A stretch of DNA of 64,000 nucleotides from Pseudocoprococcus catus. Its GTDB lineage: Bacteria; Bacillota; Clostridia; Lachnospirales; Lachnospiraceae. The notes beneath the pieces were generated by a model, which saw only the letters and a list, made by a program, of their open reading frames with translations, had not been told where the DNA came from and did not search any database. Location of the stretch: assembly GCF_019734885.1 (NCBI RefSeq), contig NZ_JAAXCM010000034.1, positions 96,353-160,352 of the forward strand, read 5' to 3'. The position numbers and the translations under genes are program-made. This document shows, one piece after another, positions 1 to 8,220 of this stretch (position 1 is its first letter; every line of letters begins with the position of its first letter).

Positions 1-330
1 GAAAACAATACCTTTGAGGACGCTGCAGCTGATGGTGCATCCATCACATGCAGTACTTTTAACAAAGTACTCTCCGTTAAATCCACCGCAGAAAAAGCCA
101 ATTTCAACGGTATTCTGATTTTCGGATTATGGATTCTTTCTATTCTTTGCATCCTTGTTATTGCATTGATGAACATTGGAAATATTGCCAGCCTTATATC
201 CAACAAAAAACTGGATATATCCGGTGCAGACCTCTTCAAAGGCAAGCATCTGATCCGTTTAACACTGTTGATTATCGCTATTGTCTGCTTTATCTTTATG
301 ACAATCCGACTCATTTTCCGTGTCTATTAA
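1..330 (+). CDS. Membrane protein, C-terminal part (5' end outside window)
   Basis: Frame 1 is open from the first base to a TAA at 328-330 and gives about 109 residues. Two clear hydrophobic segments are visible, at about residues 38-62 and 82-107, separated by a short polar loop and ending just before the stop. This looks like the last two helices of a polytopic or sensor-type membrane protein. The start lies upstream of the window, so the family cannot be named. A strong hairpin follows the stop. Certain as an open frame, unknown in function. Confidence 0.7.
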   Translation, partial: ENNTFEDAAADGASITCSTFNKVLSVKSTAEKANFNGILIFGLWILSILCILVIALMNIGNIASLISNKKLDISGADLFKGKHLIRLTLLIIAIVCFIFMTIRLIFRVY

Positions 331-348
331 TCACCATAATACAAAGCA

Positions 349-408
349 AAAAGCTGCATCTGCAGACAGTCGATTAAAAAATCGCTGAAACTGCAGATGC
401 AGCTTTAA
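349..408. terminator. Terminator hairpin after the partial membrane gene
   Basis: A perfect 15-bp inverted repeat (AAGCTGCATCTGCAG, 351-365, and its complement 391-405) is flanked by A-rich sequence on the left and T-rich on the right. It could work in both directions. Confidence 0.75.
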
Positions 409-410
409 TT

Positions 411-507
411 TACGCGGGCAACGAGCCAAAGTCCGTGCTTGCACGAGACCTTGGAGACTGCCGCGATAACTTGAGAAACTCGCGGAGCATGTTTCTCATA
501 GTTATAT
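411..507 (+). repeat. Dispersed two-hairpin repeat, copy 1
   Basis: This copy is homologous to 20252-20340 and to the reverse complement of 23953-24050. First hairpin: CCAAAGTC (426-433) with GACCTTGG (447-454), enclosing CGTGC (434-438) with GCACG (441-445). Second hairpin: TGAGAAAC (472-479) with GTTTCTCA (491-498). It lies between two convergent genes. No coding potential is seen. Confidence 0.8.
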
Positions 508-533
508 CTGTCGGACATGCTGTCCGTTAGAAA

Positions 534-1118
534 CTACTTAAACTTACGATGAATCGCATCGATAATCACATCAACTGTATCATCAATGCCAAATACAGAA
601 CTATCCACCATCAGATCATAGCTTTCACGCTCGCCCCAACGATACTCAGAGTAATACTGATAATATGTACGACGGATCTTATCTGTACGAAGAATTTCCT
701 TCTTGGCCTTGTCCTGAGAATCGATCAGATGTCTGTCCATGACACGTTTGATACGATTGCTGAGCGGTGCATAGACAAAGACATTCAATACGTTGTCCTT
801 GTCTTCAAGCACACTATTGGAACAGCGTCCTACAATAACAAAAGACTCCTTCTCAGCAAGTTCACGGATTACATCGCTCTGTGCTCTGTACAGCTGGTCT
901 GCAATTGTTGGTGCATACGGTGAAATGAAAGGGCTTGGTGCCTTCTCATCTGTTGACCCCAACACATCCAGATCCAATCCACTGTGCTTTGCCGCAAGCT
1001 CGATCAGATTCTTGTCATAAAATGCAATACCCAGTTTCTTCGCCAGCTTCTCACCAATCTCATGACCGCCGCTGCCGCATTCACGCCCTAATGTAATAAT
1101 AATCTTCTTATCACTCAT
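534..1118 (-). CDS. Cytidylate kinase-like family protein
   Basis: The 194-residue protein starts MSDKKIIITLGRECGSGG and carries a P-loop-like GRECGSGGHEIG motif at about residues 12-23, typical of the Cytidylate_kinase2 (AAA_26) family. Family members are P-loop nucleotide kinases, mostly of unproven substrate. I chose the ATG at 1118 because AGGTG lies 6 nt upstream. An in-frame GTG at 1127 overlaps that ribosome site and is less likely. It is monocistronic and convergent with the preceding gene. It is distinct from the canonical cmk, and the true substrate is not shown. Confidence 0.85.
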   Translation of the reverse strand: MSDKKIIITLGRECGSGGHEIGEKLAKKLGIAFYDKNLIELAAKHSGLDLDVLGSTDEKAPSPFISPYAPTIADQLYRAQSDVIRELAEKESFVIVGRCSNSVLEDKDNVLNVFVYAPLSNRIKRVMDRHLIDSQDKAKKEILRTDKIRRTYYQYYSEYRWGERESYDLMVDSSVFGIDDTVDVIIDAIHRKFK

Positions 1119-1196
1119 ATATTTCACCTGACCCCTCTAAGTAGTAGATAACTTTACTTTTGTCACTTCTATTATACCATATATATACCTTCAAAT

Positions 1197-1841
1197 TCAA
1201 CCAAAACGGTGCTTTAATAAATGAGAAAATATAAAACATAAAAGGCTGCCTGCCATCACAAGTACAAAAATCATGATGGTACAATGCATAAAATAAACAT
1301 CCGGCAAAATATTGATGATGGGATCCGTAGTCGGATCAAACAGCCAGTAATCATTGTTAAAAACAAGCTGATGAAAAGTCACAAATACATACTCCCAATT
1401 CACCGCAACCATGATACCAAGAAACGCCGGCAGCACAATACACAAAATCCCCGCGATCCGAAGCCAGAGCCATTCTTTCTTTCGGACAAATCGGACTGTA
1501 ACGATCAATGTCAGACCAAATGTGATGATTAATGTCCACCCAAAAAGATCAAATATTTTCTTCACTTCTTCAAAATGGCTCCTTCCAGACTCAGACATTG
1601 TACATGTCGGGAATTTCAAAGGCTCATGGTTAAACAATGAATTATAGTCGATCAATGCGTCATAATTCTGACGGATATCTTCTTCATTCCTTCCTGATAA
1701 TTCCGCAATATGCAAATGCTGGATATCTGCATAATAAAGCGGCCTGAAATTCAATGTTAATGTCACAGAAAAAGAAATAATCAGCAGACAGACAATCATA
1801 CCGCCGATCAACTGTGCGCAATATGAATAAAAACGATGCAT
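1197..1841 (-). CDS. lit: Lipoprotein intramolecular transacylase Lit (TIGR01906/DUF1461 family)
   Basis: A 214-residue integral membrane protein with four hydrophobic segments (about residues 9-32, 100-117, 128-148 and 185-206). The loop before the last helix has the family's hallmark run: FHQLVFNNDYW, then DP-TTDPI and LP-VYF. This region holds the catalytic histidine of characterised Lit proteins. Lit moves an acyl chain from the diacylglyceryl glycerol onto the N-terminal cysteine of lipoproteins, giving the lyso form. The call rests on length, topology and this motif. The gene stands alone and diverges from the thrC promoter. Confidence 0.8.
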   Translation of the reverse strand: MHRFYSYCAQLIGGMIVCLLIISFSVTLTLNFRPLYYADIQHLHIAELSGRNEEDIRQNYDALIDYNSLFNHEPLKFPTCTMSESGRSHFEEVKKIFDLFGWTLIITFGLTLIVTVRFVRKKEWLWLRIAGILCIVLPAFLGIMVAVNWEYVFVTFHQLVFNNDYWLFDPTTDPIINILPDVYFMHCTIMIFVLVMAGSLLCFIFSHLLKHRFG

Positions 1842-1921
1842 TCACGCACCTCCTCTCGCTATCAGTATACCACATTATCGTATAAAAGTGGAACAGCACC
1901 GTCAAAAATACACTTTTCGTA

Positions 1922-2047
1922 TTGTCACCGTTTTATGGATATGTTATAATGCGCAAAGAGATTAGTCTTAATGGGAAGCTTTCCCAGGAGCATTCGACTT
2001 GAATGTAGCCCCAATCTATACTTGTCAGCGGGGCAGAAGGAGGAACT
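1922..2047 (+). promoter_or_regulatory. thrC promoter and structured leader
   Basis: A near-perfect sigma-A promoter is present: TTGTCA at 1922-1927, 17-nt spacer, TATAAT at 1945-1950. The roughly 90-nt leader can fold three successive short hairpins: GGGAAGCTTTCCC, CATTC with GAATG, and GCCCC with GGGGC just before AGGAGG. I recognise no known riboswitch or T-box here. Confidence 0.65.
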
Positions 2048-3538
2048 ATGGAATTATTATACAAAAGCACTCGAAGTGCAGATAAAACTGTAACTGCATC
2101 CTATGCAATTTTAAAGGGACTTGCTGAAGACGGAGGCCTTTTTGTACCGACAGCATTTCCAAAACTGGACGTATCCATTGATCAGCTGGCCGTCATGACT
2201 TACCAGGAAGTGGCCTATGAAGTTATGAAGCTTTTCCTGACCGATTTTACAGAAGAAGAGTTAAAACACTGTATCAATAGTGCTTATGATCAGAAATTCG
2301 ATACTGAAGTGATCGCACCTCTTGTCAAAGCAGACGGTGCTTATTACCTTGAACTTTTCCATGGAAAAACCATTGCTTTCAAAGATATGGCTTTATCCAT
2401 TCTTCCCTATCTGATGACAACTGCTGCCCGTAAGAACAATGTCAAGAACGAAATTGTCATCCTGACAGCAACATCCGGTGATACAGGCAAAGCTGCTCTG
2501 ACAGGTTTTGCCGATGTTCCGGGAACCAAAATTATTGTTTTCTATCCTAAGGATGGCGTCAGTCCTGTCCAGGAGAAGCAGATGGTCACACAGAAAGGTG
2601 ACAATACATTTGTTGTCGGTATCCACGGTAATTTCGATGATGCCCAGACAGGTGTAAAGAAGATGTTTGGCTGTGAAGAACTGAACAGGGAACTGAATGC
2701 AGCTGGATATCAGTTCTCATCCGCCAACTCCATCAATATCGGTCGTCTTGTTCCTCAGGTTGTGTACTATGTTTATGCCTATGCATCACTGGTTCATAAC
2801 GGCGAGATCAAGAACGGTGATCCAATCAATGTAGATGTTCCAACCGGCAACTTCGGCAATATCCTTGCTGCTTATTATGCCAGAAACATGGGCGTTCCGA
2901 TCGCCAAACTGATCTGTGCATCTAACACCAATAAAGTCCTTTACGATTTCTTCGCCACAGGTACCTATGACCGCAACAGAGAATTCCATGTGACAACATC
3001 TCCATCCATGGATATCCTGATTTCAAGCAACCTGGAACGTCTGATTTATCAGATTGCCGGTCAGGATGCAGATAAGGATACCCAGCTTATGAAATCATTG
3101 TCAGAAACAGGTGTTTACGAGATCACACCTGCTATGCGTGACAATCTCAAAGATTTCTACGGCAATTATGCAACAGAAGAGGAGACAGCCCAGGCTATTC
3201 ACGAGCTGTACACGAAGACAGGTTATGTGATCGATACACATACAGCCGTCGCTGCATCCGTTTACAAGAAATATGTCGCAGATACAAAAGATACGACGCC
3301 GACAGTGATCGCCTCCACTGCAAGCCCATTTAAATTTGCCCGCAGTGTCATGACAGCCATCAAGGGTGATGTGAGCCGGTATTCTGAATTCGAACTGGTA
3401 GATCAGCTGGTCGCTACATCCGGCGGCAAAGAACCTTCAGCTGTTACTGAGATCCGTACAGCGCCAATCCGTCATACAACCGTATGTGATAAGACAGAGA
3501 TGGAAGCTACAGTTAAGAAATTTCTTGGTATCCACTAA
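2048..3538 (+). CDS. thrC: Threonine synthase
   Basis: Threonine synthase converts O-phosphohomoserine to threonine using PLP, the last step of threonine synthesis. The 496-residue length fits the long (yeast/E. coli-type) class. The segment HGKTIAFKDMAL places the PLP-binding lysine at about residue 112. TATSGDTGKAAL (about 138-149) and the Gly/Asn-rich PTGNFGN stretch match the phosphate-binding parts of fold-type II PLP enzymes. The ATG follows AGAAGGAGG at normal spacing. The gene is monocistronic, with its own promoter upstream and a terminator downstream. Confidence 0.96.
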   Translation: MELLYKSTRSADKTVTASYAILKGLAEDGGLFVPTAFPKLDVSIDQLAVMTYQEVAYEVMKLFLTDFTEEELKHCINSAYDQKFDTEVIAPLVKADGAYYLELFHGKTIAFKDMALSILPYLMTTAARKNNVKNEIVILTATSGDTGKAALTGFADVPGTKIIVFYPKDGVSPVQEKQMVTQKGDNTFVVGIHGNFDDAQTGVKKMFGCEELNRELNAAGYQFSSANSINIGRLVPQVVYYVYAYASLVHNGEIKNGDPINVDVPTGNFGNILAAYYARNMGVPIAKLICASNTNKVLYDFFATGTYDRNREFHVTTSPSMDILISSNLERLIYQIAGQDADKDTQLMKSLSETGVYEITPAMRDNLKDFYGNYATEEETAQAIHELYTKTGYVIDTHTAVAASVYKKYVADTKDTTPTVIASTASPFKFARSVMTAIKGDVSRYSEFELVDQLVATSGGKEPSAVTEIRTAPIRHTTVCDKTEMEATVKKFLGIH

Positions 3539-3554
3539 ATAAATACTCCTAATA

Positions 3555-3600
3555 AAAAGAACTTCTAAATGAATTGATGATTTCCTTTAGAAGTTCTTTT
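3555..3600. terminator. Bidirectional terminator between thrC and the GDPD gene
   Basis: A 15-bp inverted repeat (AAAAGAACTTCTAAA, 3555-3569, and its complement 3586-3600) with A- and T-rich flanks sits between convergent genes. Confidence 0.85.
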
Positions 3601-3605
3601 AGATT

Positions 3606-4436
3606 TTATGGTTCAAAGCCCTCAAATATCATCGCATCAACCTTGCCTTTAAATCGATCATAAGTGGGTTTTCCCGGGATTGTCCAGACCACTGTCATAA
3701 TCCGGAACAATTTTCTGTTATAGATCACTGCTGGATTTTTCAGATCAAGATATTTGTATGCAATAAAATCCGGATGCGTAAAAAAATTAGTCATCAGATT
3801 AGACATTAGAAATAAAACGATATCACAGTGCGGGTTTTCCTTGAAGAAGTTGCAGGAAAGCTGTCCTCGGACCACCTGTGGCTGATGGCGTTTAAACCAC
3901 TGCAAAACAAATGGATGAAAAGATTCGATACAGTAGCTGCCTTTGTATCCGGATAGCAGCTGCCATACAAGGGGACAGAGAAGATTCTGATTGCTGCCAT
4001 CCACCTTCAGTTCAATAATCAGCGGTACTTTGCCATCCACCAGTGCCAGCACGTCTTTAAAAAGAGGAATGCCTTCCCCCGTCCCCAAAAGGCGGAGCTG
4101 CTGCAGATACGAATACAAAAATCCCGAAATCTTTTTGTTGATTCCACACATTCTCGTCAATGTGTCATCATGAAAAACAACCAGCTGGTTATCCGCTGTC
4201 AAATGAACATCCAATTCAATACCATATCCTTTATCAACAGCTCTTTGAAAAGCTGCCATGGAATTCTCCGGAATACCGTGTTCATTGTCATGAAGGCCGC
4301 GATGCGCATAATCCCATCCTGTGAGATGCTGCCATTTCTCCCTCTTATGAAACCCCGGAGCACTTGTAAACAAATAAAATCCTGTGATGATACTGCCAAT
4401 ATATGCCATGGTTCGTGCTATTTTTTTTAACATCAT
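3606..4436 (-). CDS. Membrane-anchored glycerophosphodiester phosphodiesterase
   Basis: A 276-residue protein with an N-terminal hydrophobic helix (about residues 8-25), then a GDPD TIM-barrel domain. Family motifs visible are AHRG, PENS, ELDVHLT, VFHDDTL and IIELK. These carry the two catalytic histidines and the metal-binding acidic residues that hydrolyse glycerophosphodiesters to glycerol-3-phosphate and an alcohol. The single anchor suggests activity at the membrane surface. The start (two tandem ATGs) has AGAGG six bases upstream. It is monocistronic and shares a terminator with thrC. Confidence 0.88.
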   Translation of the reverse strand: MMLKKIARTMAYIGSIITGFYLFTSAPGFHKREKWQHLTGWDYAHRGLHDNEHGIPENSMAAFQRAVDKGYGIELDVHLTADNQLVVFHDDTLTRMCGINKKISGFLYSYLQQLRLLGTGEGIPLFKDVLALVDGKVPLIIELKVDGSNQNLLCPLVWQLLSGYKGSYCIESFHPFVLQWFKRHQPQVVRGQLSCNFFKENPHCDIVLFLMSNLMTNFFTHPDFIAYKYLDLKNPAVIYNRKLFRIMTVVWTIPGKPTYDRFKGKVDAMIFEGFEP

Positions 4437-4515
4437 TATTTACCTCTTTTCTTACCGTCTCTATTATAACGTCATCTCCTTTTATTTGACAATAGGCATT
4501 GACGTGAATTTCCTC

Positions 4516-4544
4516 TTGAAATAACAGAATGAATCATGTATAAT
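4516..4544 (+). promoter_or_regulatory. Sigma-A promoter of the 6S RNA
   Basis: TTGAAA at 4516-4521, exactly 17 nt, then TATAAT at 4539-4544. The predicted start falls at about 4551, where the 6S-like sequence begins. Confidence 0.8.
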
Positions 4545-4550
4545 ACACTC

Positions 4551-4749
4551 ATGAAGAAACTTATCTGGGGTGTGCGACAGTTCGCAATTTTGAACCTACA
4601 TTTTTTTGACTGGGAAACTGCGTGTTTCATAATATGTCAGGCCGCCCGCAACGGTAGCGGAAGACAGAAAAATGGACCAGGTTACCCACCTGGCTTTAAG
4701 GCTAGGCGTCAAAAATGCGGACATCGGCACTTTGGAGGTTTCTTTTTTT
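4551..4749 (+). ncRNA. ssrS: 6S RNA
   Basis: 6S RNA mimics an open promoter and binds sigma-A RNA polymerase holoenzyme. The roughly 200-nt sequence has the form I know from Clostridia. A closing stem pairs GAAAC near 4555 with GGTTTC at about 4738-4743. The segment TTCGCAATTTTGAACCTACA follows, then a central open region, then CCACCTGGCTTTAAGGC-AGG and GCGTCAAAAATGCGG. It ends in a run of seven Ts. A strong promoter precedes it and no plausible ribosome site is present. Recognition is by sequence memory, not a covariance search. Confidence 0.85.
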
Positions 4750-4831
4750 ATTCTAAATATTTATCATAATCCGGTCATCCTGAACATAGATTAAGAGTGT
4801 TTGATACTGCAATCAAGGACAGGAGACCGCC

Positions 4832-6853
4832 ATGAAAAGAATGCAACCGGTCATCCTGCTTCTGGCAGCGATGACTCTTTTTTTATTTTACAAACATTTC
4901 TTTCGGCAAAACAGCACACAGGGAATTACCCGTGCCCAGACTGCACGAATGCTGGCCTGGACCGTCTGCGACATGAATGAGAACAGTTCAAAGAGTGCCG
5001 AACCGCTTATTGATGTTGACAGCAATCTGTGGTATGCCGATGAAATAACCGCTGTCCTTACAGACGGACTGATGAAAAAAGACGGTGATCTGTTTCATCC
5101 AACAAACCTTCTTACATGGCAGGAAGCCTCCGATATTGCCGCCAGGCTGGGGATTTCGATGTCTGTTCCTATCATCAGGAAAACCAGACCGATTCCCCTT
5201 GAAAAATGGCTGCAATATTTTAATCTGTGGCTTTCCCAGCATGAAATGGCCATCACCAGGACACTTACCATAGAAGCCCTGCCATCTGGCGACAGTTCTT
5301 TGGACAGATGGCAGGTAAAAACAGACTCCGGTATTTACAGCAGCCAGGGACTTGTACTTGAACCCTATCTAGGGCAACCGGTCACAGCATATATTGTCGG
5401 CGATCAAATGCTGATAATCTGCCCTAAGAAGGATACACACCCAGAAATAATGAATGTCACAGAAACTGATAGCCTGACTTTTCACGAAACCAATACTGCA
5501 CAACCCGATCCGAAAAAACAAAATGAACCCCTCCGGTATCCCGACATCACTTCGGATATCCGGGTTTGTCTGATGAATGATGATTTCACATCAGAAGCAC
5601 ACACAACCATTATTCTGACCAGTGAAGCCCCATGGCAAATGACATTCAAAGACAAAACCATTCAGCACGCAGCCGGTGAAATGGCAGAACTGACAATACA
5701 GGATTTTTCCGAAGAGGGCGATACAGCCGAAATAACCACTGAGAACGGGCAGCCTGTCTGTGTTGCCAGTCTTAACAGAAGCTTCGGACAGCCTGCTTAT
5801 ACCGGGCGTCTGCGTGTGATCAGAGCCGGTGACAGCCTTTATCTTGTCAATATCCTCCCTGTAGAAGAATATTTAAAGGGCGTTGTTCCCAGCGAAATGC
5901 CGGCTTCCTATGCATCAGAAGCTTTAAAATCCCAAACGGTCTGTGCCAGAAGCTATGCCTTTACCGCTATTCAAAATCCCAAATATTCATTTGCAGATTT
6001 AAACGACAGCACCGCCTGTCAGGTTTATATGAATCAGAACACTGATCCGCGAACAGACAATGCCGTAGAATCCACCGCCGGAGAAGTTCTGTCCTTTCAT
6101 CAGCAGATTGCATCCGCCAAGTATTTTTCTTCCTCATGCGGAAGTCTTTCATCCGATGATGATATCTGGACTTATCCCGATACAGGACAGGGAGATTCCT
6201 ATATGACTGCACGGTTGGAAACAGAACCGCCGACGTTGTGTGCACTTTCTTCAGAAGCTGCTTTTGTAGATTTTATCCTACATCCGGAGGCAGATACTTA
6301 TCTTGAAGCATCCGACCCCTGGTTCCGATGGCAGGTAACCCTTTCTATGACGACTATCCGGTCCAATATATCTGAATTGTTTGCCAGACGGATGGCTGCA
6401 GATCCGAAACGCTTCACCCTTTTATCTTCAGACGGCACAGTAAAAGCAGATGATATTTTGCAGGTAGAAGTGACAGAAAGGGCCGCAAGCGGGGTCTTGC
6501 AGCAAATAAAACTGACAGGCAGGGATCAGGAACTGACCGTCAGCGGAGAATACAATATCCGGTGCCTTCTTGCACCTTCGGCAGAGGAAACCATCACCCT
6601 GCAGGATGGCAGCATCAGAAAGGGCATGTCCCTGCTGCCCAGCGGTTATTTTTTCCTTGAAGCAATTCGTGATACCGAAGAGATAACCAGCTACAAAATA
6701 TATGGCGGCGGTTTCGGCCACGGTGCCGGACTAAGCCAGAATGGTGCCAATGAACTGGCAGAAAAAGGATATGATTATAAAGAAATACTGAAATACTTTT
6801 TTGAGGGGATCGACATCGAAAATGTCAGTCCCCTCAATGGTCATGAATCTTAA
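4832..6853 (+). CDS. SpoIID/LytB domain protein with N-terminal SLH-like repeats
   Basis: A 673-residue protein with an N-terminal signal-anchor (about residues 5-22). An S-layer-homology-like segment follows at about 28-110, with ITRAQTARMLAW and WYADEITAVLTDGLM. A linker leads to the SpoIID/LytB core at about 330-665. Family landmarks are LYLVNILPVEEYLKGVVPSE, QTVCARSYA, and GGGFGHGAGLSQNGA near the C-terminus. SpoIID proteins are lytic transglycosylases or amidase enhancers that cleave denuded glycan strands. The SLH part suggests a wall-bound version rather than the canonical engulfment SpoIID. Its stop overlaps the convergent yihY stop. Confidence 0.88.
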   Translation: MKRMQPVILLLAAMTLFLFYKHFFRQNSTQGITRAQTARMLAWTVCDMNENSSKSAEPLIDVDSNLWYADEITAVLTDGLMKKDGDLFHPTNLLTWQEASDIAARLGISMSVPIIRKTRPIPLEKWLQYFNLWLSQHEMAITRTLTIEALPSGDSSLDRWQVKTDSGIYSSQGLVLEPYLGQPVTAYIVGDQMLIICPKKDTHPEIMNVTETDSLTFHETNTAQPDPKKQNEPLRYPDITSDIRVCLMNDDFTSEAHTTIILTSEAPWQMTFKDKTIQHAAGEMAELTIQDFSEEGDTAEITTENGQPVCVASLNRSFGQPAYTGRLRVIRAGDSLYLVNILPVEEYLKGVVPSEMPASYASEALKSQTVCARSYAFTAIQNPKYSFADLNDSTACQVYMNQNTDPRTDNAVESTAGEVLSFHQQIASAKYFSSSCGSLSSDDDIWTYPDTGQGDSYMTARLETEPPTLCALSSEAAFVDFILHPEADTYLEASDPWFRWQVTLSMTTIRSNISELFARRMAADPKRFTLLSSDGTVKADDILQVEVTERAASGVLQQIKLTGRDQELTVSGEYNIRCLLAPSAEETITLQDGSIRKGMSLLPSGYFFLEAIRDTEEITSYKIYGGGFGHGAGLSQNGANELAEKGYDYKEILKYFFEGIDIENVSPLNGHES

Positions 6854-7695
6854 TTGAAAATATTTTCTGCTGTGTCCCCTGAAATGGATTCGGGATGCAG
6901 CAGATTGTTCAGCTCCGCACCAAGAAAAAGCTGATACATACATGTATAAAGCCAGAGCATGATCATCATGATACCTGCCAAACTGCCGTACATATAGGTA
7001 AAACTATGTGAAGTGTTAAAATAGATGGCAAAAATGCTGGAAGTGATCATCCATCCGATGGAGCAGGAAATCGCTCCCGGCAGCACATATAGAAGCGGTG
7101 TCTTCTTATTCGGCAGAACTCTGTACACAAATATGAAAAACAAGGTCAGCAGACAGAAGATGATCAGCATGCGGATACTGATGACAAAGGCCGCAAAATC
7201 GTGTAATACAGGCAGAAGCTGTATCACCTTTCGGTAAATAACATTACCGAATACAAGAAGGCCCAGCGTCACGATCAGTGCCACAGCCAGCCACAGTGTG
7301 TACACAGCTGAGATAAACCGTATATAAAAATAATTTCGTGTTTCATTGATATGATAAATCTCGTTAATTCCCCTGGTAATGGACAAAATCCCTCGTCCTG
7401 CCGACCAGAGAACAAAGATGATTGTAAACGATGTAATCGCAATCGTAGACTGCTCATAAACTTCCTTCATAACCGAACGAATGACATCATTGGCCATCTT
7501 CGGCGATAACATCTGGAGAATATTCAGCAGATCTTCATGGGTCAGCGGTGAATACCGCAAAAGAGTCAGCAAGAAGATACAGAATGGAAATGCAGAGAGT
7601 ACAATAAAATAGGCCGCCTGTGAAGCATAAGCTCCCAGATGATCTTCTGTATTCTTCTTCAAAAATCCCTTGACCCAGCGCAAAACTGTACGCAT
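6850..7695 (-). CDS. YihY/BrkB family membrane protein
   Basis: A 281-residue protein with about six hydrophobic helices, typical of the YihY/virulence factor BrkB (UPF0761) family. Landmarks are YASQAAYFIVLSAFPF at about residues 21-36, SAGRGILSITRGINEIY, and the C-terminal YGSLAGIMMIMLWLY. Function is unsettled; older claims of RNase BN activity were wrong. I moved the start to the ATG at 7695 because it has a GAGGGG ribosome site. The longer in-frame extension to 7815 runs through the phe promoter region and is unlikely to be translated. Confidence 0.88.
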   Translation of the reverse strand: MRTVLRWVKGFLKKNTEDHLGAYASQAAYFIVLSAFPFCIFLLTLLRYSPLTHEDLLNILQMLSPKMANDVIRSVMKEVYEQSTIAITSFTIIFVLWSAGRGILSITRGINEIYHINETRNYFYIRFISAVYTLWLAVALIVTLGLLVFGNVIYRKVIQLLPVLHDFAAFVISIRMLIIFCLLTLFFIFVYRVLPNKKTPLLYVLPGAISCSIGWMITSSIFAIYFNTSHSFTYMYGSLAGIMMIMLWLYTCMYQLFLGAELNNLLHPESISGDTAENIFN

Positions 7696-7774
7696 AGATT
7701 CCCCCCTCATTAAAATGTCACATGTCCTCATCTTATCATAGATTACAAAAATTAACAACTGTGAAGATGACCTA

Positions 7775-7802
7775 TTGACAAGCTTTTTGAATATGTTAAA
7801 AT
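7775..7802 (+). promoter_or_regulatory. Promoter of the pheST-queA operon
   Basis: TTGACA at 7775-7780, a 16-nt spacer and TAAAAT at 7797-7802, about 55 nt upstream of the T-box stem I. Confidence 0.7.
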
Positions 7803-7859
7803 AAAACATGAACAAAAGCTGTGAATGTGCTGCAGATTATGTATAGTATATGCATATCT

Positions 7860-8115
7860 GTATCAGGTTATCATTTCCTTACAGAGAGAGGGAGCCATTG
7901 GCTGGAAGCTGCCTTAAGTTCTGATGATGACTGAATTTCCCACAGGAGCTGTATCTCTGAACCATATACCAAGTAGGAGATACCGCCGATGCCCGTTAAG
8001 CATCTCCAAGTGCCCCGCTATATGTCATTTTTGAATAACTTCGATTTGAACGGGGAAGCAGGGTGGTACCGCGGAATGAATTCGTCCCTTTATTTTTCAT
8101 AAAGGGACTTTTTTT
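7860..8115 (+). promoter_or_regulatory. T-box leader, predicted phenylalanine-specific
   Basis: T-box leaders read the charging state of a tRNA and control a downstream terminator. Visible parts are the stem I distal elements (AGAGAGAGGGAGCC near 7881) and the specifier context TGAAT-TTC-CCACAGGAGCT, with TTC (Phe) at 7937-7939. The stem III region follows, with AAGTAGGAGATACCGCCG. The invariant T-box AGGGTGGTACCGCGG is at 8060-8074. The terminator pairs GTCCCTTTA (8084-8092) with TAAAGGGAC (8100-8108) before a T run. The downstream pheST genes agree with the Phe specifier. Confidence 0.95.
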
Positions 8116-8185
8116 ATGCACTTTTGCGCGCAAATACATACCTGCCTGCAAACCACATCCACAGTCAAAATAAGATTAGTCAAAG

Positions 8186-8211
8186 AAAGGAGCGTATGAT
8201 TTTTTCATACG
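8186..8211 (+). promoter_or_regulatory. Ribosome site followed by a 7-bp hairpin ahead of pheS
   Basis: AAAGGAG (8186-8192) is 28 nt from the pheS ATG, too far for normal use. The bases between include a perfect hairpin, CGTATGA (8193-8199) with TCATACG (8205-8211). If folded, it would leave an effective spacing of 9 nt. An ATG inside the hairpin (8196) opens only a 16-codon frame that overlaps pheS out of frame. Confidence 0.5.
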
Positions 8212-8220
8212 AGTCGTACA

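Noticed and set aside
1951..2047. T-box before thrC
   Set aside because: There is no T-box sequence, stem I or terminator; only short hairpins.
4536..4769. 77-codon open frame
   Set aside because: It lies across the 6S RNA, starts inside the promoter and has no ribosome site.
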